Below are positions 55,147 through 64,000 of a stretch of 64,000 nucleotides of DNA, piece after piece (positions within the stretch are counted from its first letter, which is position 1; each line of letters opens with the position of its first letter). The stretch covers positions 25,548,765 to 25,612,764 of the forward strand of contig CM048840.1 in NCBI GenBank assembly GCA_026545765.1, in the 5' to 3' direction. The notes under the pieces were generated by a model, which was not told where the DNA came from, did no database searches, and saw only the letters and a list, made by a program, of their open reading frames with translations. This stretch comes from Plantago major. Its lineage: Eukaryota > Streptophyta > Magnoliopsida > Lamiales > Plantaginaceae. The translations under genes were made by a program, and so were the position numbers.

Positions 55147-55666
55147 CAGGGAAAATCAATAGTAGATTCAAATGTTAAAAGAACGTAAATCATTTATATT
55201 CTTTGTAATGTATCAAGTTCTACGGCACACATCTAAAAATGGAGTGTTTCAAGTTTTACAGAACAAATGTAGTAGCCCTCTGCAGAGGTGCGGAACTCTG
55301 TTTCTTCATTGAAACTTTTTTTTCATTCATTAGCACACTAAAGTTCCAGCTAATTCAAAACAGCGAATTTCCCCATCAATATCATGACCATGAAAGAATA
55401 TAATGCGATACATCAAGAAGGTTTCATCATCCTTAGAAGTTTCCCATCAGACACACAGTCCAAGGAAGCAAAAAACAAAGAAAAAATAAATAGAACATAA
55501 GACAATGCATCTTAGGTTAACCCGATGATAGATCAAAGGAGAGCAAAGCAATGTGGTTTAAGATGATACGGCTAAGCAATTTGATACACCAAACCAATTT
55601 ACCCTAGAGAATCTATATATACAAGTTTCCTGTTTTGTTTCTTTTTCATCAGCATCATTTTCAGGG

Positions 55667-58600
55667 TTAAAGAAGTTGCCAGTCATCTTCCTGACCAACA
55701 TTCTCAGACCCCCCATCAACAGGATCATAGTCACAGATATCCGAAGCGTTATCATTCGTTGAACCATGGTAATTCGCATGTTTCAAAGAGCTGCGGGTCT
55801 CGGTTATTGTGAACAGTGGCGCACCATTTGCTTGATTGATCATATCAGATGCTCGCGAACAAAAATCATCGAAATCAGCTGAAATGAGATCAAATTGTTA
55901 ATTCAAGAATCAAAGTAAACTGAAAAATTAAATAGAAAAGGCCAGCATACCCTTCTCCCTGCAATAAAACCCTATTGCCAATGATGAATCAATCGAATCC
56001 AGGGGCATATGCCTTATAACACTGTCCAAACAAAATCAAAGATTGAGCTTAATAACTACTACATCAACGCAAGCATCCAGCATAAAGTTGGGTGAGAAGT
56101 CAGTACTTCACGAAGCATGTGTAATTGGCATTTGGCAGGATAGACTTACTTGCAATGATAAGATGAAGTGTCGACGTCTACATCATTGCTCTTAATGTCA
56201 ATTGCCTGTAAAGAGTAAACAAATAGCCGTTGAGGAAAAAAGACGAGCTTTTCAGGGAAAAGGTAATGAGCATAACTGTGCATCCTGACAGATACTAAAA
56301 TCCCTTTAATATGTTAGCAACTAAAAAAGAAGCCAACCTGCCTCAATACTGTGAGCCTGGTCGTATGCCATGTTGATGTGACCACGAATGATTATATTAT
56401 AAATCTAACAATCAAACTACGTATACCGTTCTGCTAAACACAACTGAATCACCCTTTCTAACTTAATAGAACGCTGTACACTCTTCGACTTTACATGCTA
56501 GGGATTGTACATCTCATTATCAGTCTTTCAACTGAACATTGTAGGTAGGTTCAACAGCATTACAAGATGTACTAAAGCGACTCAGTGAAGCATCTTAGCT
56601 AAAAAAAACTCAATCATATCTCACTGTAGTCTATTGAGCGAAGAAGCACAACACAGTAGTACATGACACGTCCCACATAAGGAGAAAACTTATAAAATTC
56701 ACTCAATGGCAACGTTGCAGCTACATTTAGGAATCTTAAAGCTATATACCATCCCAACATTCCGAAATTCATAAAACATTGTCAAATCTCAAATAAAGTA
56801 AATAAACTACAATTCTATAATTGATCGACTCAGAACATCATTTATAAGCAACAAACCACATTTTTGTTCTTGAAATCACACAGGGGTGTGTTAGATAATA
56901 GATATCTTCAAAATGCTTAATTCCAGAATCTCGAAGACTTTCATTACCATGGCATATTAACACCATGACTCCATGAGATTCCCTCCTATAAGAACATACT
57001 GACAAAATTACAGAGAATTGCACGAACCTGCTGAACTTCATGTGGATCCAAATAGAATGCCTTTTCATCTTGCACGCCAATTATGTATGTTGAAGCACCA
57101 GGCCTACCACCCATAATACCAAGGCTTTGTGGAAATGTAAAAGTAGCACTTAGAAGAGGAAGATACCTGTTGAAAATAGAATAGTACATGAACATTAGCA
57201 ACCTGTCGATGCTTGTGTTTATACATAAATCAATTGGGTGCATTTGGATAAATTATGCACAGGACAGAGGAAAAAAAATCGAGGGCATTGGACTTCCAGA
57301 GTAAACAACCACTATGGACTTGAGTGGGGAATTTGCCACTCAGCTAGAACCCAAAAAATCATATATTAGTTGCTTCAAATACGATAAATCTCAAGTATCA
57401 GTTGATGCTACACATCTAATCTATCACTGTTATGTATCTATTGACTGTTATTAATTACATTATCCAAGAAAGAGGGATCATGTATATTTATCTCGCTTTA
57501 TATATCATTAGTTCACTTACTGACCTTGCCAGGGAGAAAATAATAATTTACTAGACAGCATTTTGAGCCAAATTCTCAATACTTTCTTTCCTTGAAAAGG
57601 TTTCAGTGTTCGATGAGTTTAATAGTTACCTTCCTTTTTTTTCCAGTTAGTTATACGACACAGAATGGTAAATATTTTCTTATCCGGAATGGCATACGTT
57701 TTTAAATTTTGGAGTGAATGGTAAATATTTCATCATCCAGCATGGCCCTCCGAAGGCAACAAAGATAGCAATAACATGTTAAGCTTTGATGAAATGATAG
57801 AGAAAAATAGATAATTAATGTGAAAGGTAAAAAAAAGAAAAGAAAAGAGGATTGAAGAAAGTCGTCTCTATAGAAATCAACATATATATTCTTAAAAGTT
57901 TTAAGAATACTAAACCCTAAGCCTATATTAATAAGCTGGTGATTCTAGCAGATCTAGGAAAATAATCAACTAATCATAGTAAATCACTAAAATGATCTAG
58001 AATCCTAAGCAAAATCGAAGACTGGCCTACATTAATATTCTAAATCAACGTGAATTGAAATAAAGCTTCTTCAAATCCATCAAATACCTCAGAGAAAGGC
58101 CAAGGGTATAATTACGAATTAAAGATTCAAAAGACCTATTAGCATCCTAAAAAGATTCCGGTAGCCGCATCACATTGTAAAACAGACACGGTAAGCCATC
58201 TTCAAGATATCTTATACGTATGTGCATTTCAGAACAAATATTCAGGTTTTCCAAACAAGTTCTATGAAATGAGTACCCATGCTACAAAGTAGGGAATAAA
58301 ATATATATATCATGTCAATAAACAATCGTAGAACATATCCCATGGTTCGAAAAAGTCTATTCTGGGTAGGGCTGTAAATTTGAAGGTCTAGATCTGATCT
58401 TTATCCATTTATGTAGATTGAGATCAAGTCCAAAAACCAGATCTATTATTGATCCACTTTATGGATCTAAATTGGATTGTACCTGGATCAATCTTTTTTT
58501 TTTTTCTTTCTTCAAATTTCTAGAAAAAAATATAGCAGGCATTTATTTAACAAAAAACTATCCAAAACCGACCTAGGCTTCCCAAACCAATACGCCTGTC

Positions 58601-60874
58601 ACTACAGGTTACATTTCCAACATTCTACTTAATAGTGACCAAATCTTCACCAATACATCAAGCTGGGCCAAATTGTCCCATGAATATGCACTGATCATCA
58701 CCGAAAAATCTTCATTTTGCTTTCAAAAGTCTCCAATCATTTCTGATCCACCAATGCATTAATTCACTAACACTGTACACTAACATTCTTTCCCAAATTA
58801 ACACATCGGGTGAAATAGTAGTGATGAACCTGAGATGGATAAGTATTTGACAGATTGATCCTGAAATTAGGGAGAGACCATAAGCAGAAGAAATCGGAAG
58901 GAGAAGATCGGCCAGAAGAAATTGAAGGCGAGAATAGTAACTGAAGAGAGAAGGAAGATGGAGGCGTGAGTTCTCCAGCAGCTGTTAAAAAAGAAATAGA
59001 GTGGGGAAGAAGATAGATTGATCTGGATAAAAATAGATCCATCAATGACTTGCCCTAATCCAATTAATATGGTTCAATGTAGACCTAATGTAGATATGAA
59101 TTGGACTGGACTTATAATTAAAAAGTAGACTTGGATAAAATCCTTATAAATGGATTTAATTTACAGGGCTAATTCTGGGGTTAAAGTTTGAGATCATGAA
59201 GAAAGAAACCAATTTACACCAACTCACTTTCCTCAATCTAATACTATTAGTTATCTTTTGCACCAATTTCACATAATTGCAACAAATACTTAACAAGCCA
59301 AAACCAAGCTTCAAGCCTCATGGTTTCTTAGTTCTTACAATCACTGTTGAATATGACTTAACAGGTATCCGTTAGCTACACTGCTACCCTACTTGCGCTA
59401 CTAACCTTACCTCGAAACTGAAGCATTTGGATTGACACATAGATAAACAGAAAAGAACAAACTAAAAGTTAGTTGGCTATGATGTTTTTCAATCAGCTTT
59501 TTAGCATGTATCACCAACATACCTTGGGTTGACTTTCTCTAGTCCTAGAACTAATGGAACCATCAACAGAACAGGAGACCATTCGGCTTGGCCTCCAGAG
59601 GATTCGGATAAGTGCCTGTTTAAATCCTCAATGCAGAGAACAGGAGCTCCGCCTCTTTCCCCATCTTCATCACCGGAAACAACATATACCGCCATCAAGG
59701 TGGATAAGATTCCATTTTCACTCTCCCCCCTCTTGTTACGCACCAGGCTTTCCCAAGCGCGACACGTGGCATATGGACCGATCCACGATCCTGGAGCAAG
59801 GCCATAAGCCTGTCCAGCTTGGAGAAGATTGTGCAAGGAGCAAGGTGAGTCATTGGAATCTCCAAAAAGATGCAGTATTTCTGTGTAACTTTGGTCAAGT
59901 GGCTGCATATTTTGAAAACAACAAAAATATGTATAATGCCGGAAGAAGAAATCCTTATTTACATATTCAGGACGGATTAAAATGATAAAGTTACCTTGTT
60001 TGGTGTTTTCCTCCACGACCTTCCTAATTTATCACAAAGAAATGCCTGTACAAACGGTTATAAATTAGTGCTCCTTATATCAATGCCATCCTCATCAATA
60101 GCCAATGACATGCAACTTAAACATGTTAAATGACTTCATAGAGGACAAAAGAAAAAAGGGAAACGCATAATGCCTGGGCAACAAGCATCTGGCTGCTCCG
60201 AAGCATGCATCCCCAATTAACATCACTAGTGTACTTTGTATCCCCAATTGGCGCAAAACCTGCAAAATCAATCAACACCTGATTACGAATACCGCCCTTG
60301 ATTCCTAAAACACATCATCCACGTAATACACGTGAACACTACCTTTACGGTAAGTTATCATAATCCGTGAAGAGAAATCCTCAACAAACGCAGCAAATCC
60401 TTCGCTCTGAGTAGGATCCGAAGAACTTGCTTCATCGCCTTGTGTTGCAACCTGATAGCAGATACCCAAAAGCCAAATGTCGCTTCTAGAAGCAGAAACA
60501 CTCGCTCGATTAAACCCCAAGATCCTCCTCATGGACACACCATTCATCATGATTCTCCTCACAGCAGCTCTCCACCCCTCATAATAGTTCTTCCCAGCTG
60601 TCTTTTTCCTATTACTACCACTAGTATCACACCCACGATTCTCAGAATCAGTTTTACTGCAATTACTACTACTCGGGCTCCCAAAAATCGAAAAAACCGG
60701 AGGCCAGGCTCCCGACCAAAGGGCAGTGGAATTCTGTTGATTGCTGTTATCAAGACTTGGTTCTGCCTCACACGAGACAGAACCCAGAATCTTGTCGTTT
60801 GAACAATTATCGCTCAAGATTTTCTTGCTGGAGTTAGGTACAGGATCGAAGTTTTTCTCCACAGAACTCTTCAT
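55667..60874 (-). CDS. Autophagy cysteine protease ATG4
   Basis: ATG4 cleaves the C-terminus of ATG8 and later removes ATG8 from membrane lipid, acting in the cytosol during autophagosome formation. Eight coding exons on the minus strand: 60874-60343, 60259-60174, 60045-59995, 59902-59523, 57166-57028, 56205-56150, 56021-55951, 55878-55667. They sum to 1527 bases, 508 residues plus stop, as in plant ATG4. Key features are the catalytic Cys in DVNWGCMLRSSQM (exon 2), the Asp and His of YLDPHEVQ (exon 5), LVLGLEKVNPRY, and FTFPQSLGIMGGRPGASTYI. The C-terminal DDWQLL is a likely ATG8-interacting motif (WxxL). All introns are GT-AG except the second, which appears to use GC (after VAQ). Intron 4 is 2.36 kb and contains a hAT MITE. 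The gene looks intact. The serine-rich N-terminus is variable in this family. Confidence 0.93.
58367..59171. mobile_element. hAT MITE in ATG4 intron 4, perfect 8-bp duplication
   Basis: The termini TAGGGCTGTAAAT (58367) and ATTTACAGGGCTA (59171) are 13-bp inverted repeats. ATTCTGGG flanks both sides (58359-58366, 59172-59179). 805 bp, non-coding, with paired AT-rich subterminal blocks containing GGATC and GGATCT motifs. The perfect duplication indicates a fairly recent insertion. Confidence 0.92.
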
Positions 60875-61245
60875 TAACTACACTAGTCATAAACAGTCGA
60901 ACCGAAATAAATGCTGCCACATGCTCAGAGCAGCCGGTAAAACATGAATTCACAAAACCTGGGTAAGAAAAATTGTATCTTTTTCACTACGAAGGCATAT
61001 AAATAATGAGAAATATACTTCAGAATCGCAATCGTGAATATTCCAGCTTTAGAACACAGAATTGGCAACGATTAGCTACAGATTAAAGAGGGATTTAAGG
61101 AAAAAAGGTAGAACTAAATATGAAAAAGAAGAGAAACGATGTCGCTTACCGTAGACGCAAACGGAGTTGACAAGGAGTCGGTGGGTTTGGGTTTGATCTG
61201 CAATTTGGATTTGAGAATGAATCAGGTGAAGACGATGATGATATT
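60875..61245 (-). promoter_or_regulatory. ATG4 5' UTR, probable leader intron
   Basis: Upstream of the ATG, the minus strand shows a good donor TCTACG|GTAAGCG at about 61148 and possible acceptor TGTGGCAG near 60914. A first non-coding exon around 61150-61245 with a leader intron is therefore likely, as in many plant genes. Inferred from splice consensus only. Confidence 0.4.
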
Positions 61246-61407
61246 GTCCGTGCACAACAATTTTTAATATAATAATAATAATCGGGATATGCGTTTTGCA
61301 CTTTCTTTGTCTTAAATTTCGGGACTATTGTTTTGCTTAATTTTGCAAGCAATGTAGGCAGGCATGTTACTCAGCCATTAATGCAAAGATTTGTGATCAC
61401 TGTCAAA

Positions 61408-61600
61408 CTCCGTCTGTCCCGATCTCAACTGGAGCTCGTATGAAGGTTAAGAATAAATAATTATTAAAAATTTAGGAATATGATGTAAAATGAATACAAC
61501 AAATAAAGCATAATCAGTGATGAATAAACAAAGATCATTATTTTTAATTTGAAGTATTGCAAGATAAGATCGAGATGAATAAAAATTATGACCGATGGAG
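61408..61600. mobile_element. Stowaway-like MITE upstream of ATG4
   Basis: The left end is CTCCGTCTGTCCCGATCTC and the right end is the inverted GACCGATGGAG followed by TA. Inner blocks GATCTCAA/AAGATCGAG also mirror. The left flank is not a clear TA. It lies about 160-350 bp upstream of the probable ATG4 transcription start. Confidence 0.6.
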
Positions 61601-62224
61601 TATTACGTGTAACTTATGTTGGTGCACATTTGGTACCCAAAAGACATGTACTCCTCGGGACAACTATATAAACAGAAGAAGGTATACCAAGAATATTCAC
61701 GTGACTAATTGTATTTATTATTTATGTTTCCGCCACTAATCCTTTACCAGTATTTTCACAATATGCGGTGTAGATTTGTTTATGTAAATCAAAAGGTGAC
61801 TAATAACTAATAACTTCGAATGCGTTGTGGAAATGTTATCAGACTAATATGGAACTTTATGTCCATACTGCCAACTTGAAATTTTTTGGAATCTACACAA
61901 TAATATAAAGAGGAAACATGAAACATTAAACTGAATTGTAGCCATATGCTACGTACTCATCATTATTTTGCAGCTTTAAATGTGATACATATATGATATA
62001 ACCCCAGAAAATTTTCTGTTTTACTCTAAGCTGCAATCTTATTTGCCTACTAGTCTCACACAGACTAAACCAAGAAACTTCAATGCCTTCTTCACATTCA
62101 CAAGGCTTACAATTGTTACAACAACAACAAACTGAAATACAAAAACTACACTTCAACACCAACCACCAACCTGATGTACAAATTAGTTGGTTCTTACATC
62201 TTAGGATATCATGAATCATACTTC
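61601..62224 (-). other. Intergenic DNA and permease 3' UTR
   Basis: Between ATG4 and the permease. The last 250-300 bases probably belong to the permease 3' UTR. An open frame at 61926-62219 has no recognisable domain and lies in that UTR. Confidence 0.45.
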
Positions 62225-64000
62225 TTAATAGCTTGTCTTGAATGGCTTGTAAACCTTGAGATCAAGAATCACTCCAGCAACCGAACCGGCAGCAGCAGCA
62301 ATCGAAATCACAAGGCAGGCCATGCTCAACATCTGTAGGCAGATCCATTTAGTGCTCCACTTCGGAATCTTCTTCTGCGCAATGTACATTTCTACAGGGA
62401 AATAAACTGTCAAAGGCCAGAACCCGAACGCGCCAAGAATCCCCACCACGTCGTTGAAGAAAGGCAAGAGCATTGATATGACCGTGGTTAGTATCACGAA
62501 TGCAGTTCTCCAAACTAAGCGGAAAAAGTTGAGGCGGTATGGCTCCTGCAAGCCTGGAATAGGGATTTCGATGTCATTCGTGATGAATTCGCTGTCAGGC
62601 CACTTGGCATTGGCATATTTCTCGATGAAGGCGAAAAGGGGCTGGCAGTAAACTTGATATGCCCCGACTAAGTGGATCACGATGGCAGCATTCGCTATGT
62701 CGAGAAGCCAGAAAGGGTTATAGAATCCGAATCCTGTTAAAAGGTTTCCTGGTGCAAGGTCTCCAAATGCGGCATATCCCATACAACCGCAAAGCATGTA
62801 GAAAACAGTCGTCACCGATGTGCTGATAAGAGACGCTTTCTTCATTGTTTTCGACTCTGCTGGTGGGGATTTCACAGTATCCTGTTTCAGCATGGAAAGG
62901 AAAACTAATTCAGTATTGCAAGTCCTAGAGTGACCTTGCTGCCAAGATCGGCTGAGATTCATTGTTCCGGTTACTATAGATAGAAGGAAAGGGAAAAACA
63001 ACTACATGCTCTAGTAGCAAATATGCAATATAGTAGCTTATAGAACAGCAAAACCTTATAGAATGCCTAAGAGAAAGAATTACCTGAATCTCTATAAGGA
63101 TGATTGAAAATGAGTACGCGAAAGCTATGTCCCCGAGAGCTTGGAAACTTCGCCATATTTTTTGAGTTTCGGTCACAGTTCCAATGCTTATTCCAGTAAG
63201 ACTACCTTTGATAGCCCCGTTCGCTGTAAACAAGAAATATATTCAGCTATATGATTCATTAAATGCCCAACAAGTGAAGATCAAGCAAAGTGATAGCACT
63301 GAATATGAACCTGCTACTTCTGCAATCCCAAGTCCAAGGCCGATAGATGAGTAAGTGAAGGACATGACTGCAGCAACGATTGAGAGCCACCATATCTGAT
63401 CAAAGTCTGGAATTTGCGAAAACAAGATTTGTGTGATGCCGAAAGCTATCATGTAAGGGTTGCTGGACACATGGCATGGATCCTCCTTTCCGTTCTCATG
63501 GAAACAATTTGATCTTTTGATAGCCCTGTCAGATAGTCTCTAGTTTAAAAACAAGTATCATAGAAAGCCAACACACCAGAATTCGATATCAGGACGAATA
63601 TACTTACATCATGCTAATAGATGCTGCAATAGTGTAACCAATGGCCACTCCAAAGATGTTCATATACTGAATAAGCCCGCATAACTTCACTTTGGATCCA
63701 CCTGAAAAGCAATCAGATAGCGCATTATGTTACTATAATCAAAATTTTCGGTATCCTTTTTTTCTTTCATGAAGTTGGCAATATGTAGTGTACCAAGATT
63801 GGAGCGGACGGCATCCATGTAAGTATAGTTTCTCTTCCCAAACAAAGGATCACCCGTGCGGTAGCAATCAGCAAGGAGAGTGGAGGTGTAGTAAATCACG
63901 AATGCGAACAAGAACATGACGGTTGGACCAGCAACCCATCCAAGCTGGGCTATAGCCCATGCCAGGGAAAGGACTCCTGACCCTATAACCGCGGTTATAA
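62225..64000 (-). CDS. Amino acid permease, AAP family (5' end outside window)
   Basis: A plasma-membrane proton/amino acid symporter of the AAAP superfamily. Minus-strand exons: beyond 64000-63794, 63701-63608, 63525-63311, 63223-63084, 62881-62225. All introns are GT-AG and the frame is kept throughout. The visible 436 residues start in ITAVIGSGVLSLAWAMAQLG (first membrane helix). They include ADCYRTGDPLFGKRNYTYMD, YTIAASISMM, NCFHENGKEDPCHVSSNPYM, IWRSFQALGDIAFAYSFS, LCGCMGYAAFGDLAPGNLL and FWPLTVYFPVEMYIAQKKI. They end VYKPFKTSY. About 45-50 N-terminal residues are missing compared with usual AAP length (about 480). The subgroup cannot be fixed from memory alone. The gene looks functional. 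Confidence 0.93.

Noticed and set aside
59529-60802. Plus-strand open frames over ATG4 exons
   Set aside because: They are mirror frames of the ATG4 exons without any known domain.
1-64000. tRNA, rRNA, snRNA or microRNA genes
   Set aside because: Scanning by eye showed no complete cloverleaf, rRNA block or convincing long hairpin that was not better explained as a MITE.

Overview
This is a 64 kb piece of plant nuclear DNA, almost certainly from a eudicot. The evidence is an ATG4 gene and an AAP-type amino acid permease gene, both with plant-style introns, next to typical plant transposons (Helitron, CACTA, hAT, Mutator-like, Stowaway, L1 LINE, Sirevirus-like Copia and Tat-lineage Gypsy). The species cannot be named from the sequence alone. 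Only the right-hand 9 kb looks like functional host sequence. The left 54 kb is a stack of mobile elements inserted into each other.

Layout: 1-626 is AT-rich flank. 627-7987 and 8178-13255 are two Helitrons in the same (minus) orientation, each with a 3' hairpin plus CTAG and a TCTATATAT 5' end. The second carries a truncated PIF1-type helicase gene and a 2 kb degenerate tandem array. About 13870-21068 is a decayed L1-type LINE. It is interrupted by a GGGTCGGG-rich element that itself contains a 3.4 kb hAT transposon (15432-18868) and a Stowaway MITE. From about 21069 to 43373 lies the 3' part of a Copia retrotransposon (pol, an extra ORF, 3' LTR). A complete-length Tat-type Gypsy element (25588-39711, target duplication CTCTG) is inserted in it. 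43374-43664 and 52031-54096 are the two halves of one CACTA transposon. The 5' LTR and gag of the Copia element lie at 50145-52030, in the opposite orientation to its 3' part. 43665-50050 holds assorted MITEs, a short TRIM-like LTR and AT-rich DNA.

The main discovery is a roughly 29 kb inversion. The two Copia LTRs face each other, yet they carry the same 5-bp target duplication (ATGGT) once orientation is taken into account. The two CACTA ends, also in inconsistent orientation, carry the same 3-bp duplication (CTC). Both facts are explained by a single inversion with breakpoints near 21.07 kb and 50.05-50.15 kb. The first lies at the LINE poly(A)/Copia junction and the second just beyond gag. 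LTR divergence counted by eye is about 2.7% for Copia and 0.9% for the nested Gypsy, which agrees with the nesting order.

The host genes are both on the minus strand. ATG4 (55667-60874) has eight coding exons giving 508 residues, an apparent GC-AG intron, and a hAT MITE with a perfect 8-bp duplication in its fourth coding intron. The amino acid permease (62225 to beyond 64000) shows five exons and lacks its N-terminus only because the window ends. The two genes act in unrelated processes (autophagy and amino acid uptake), and nothing here suggests they work together.
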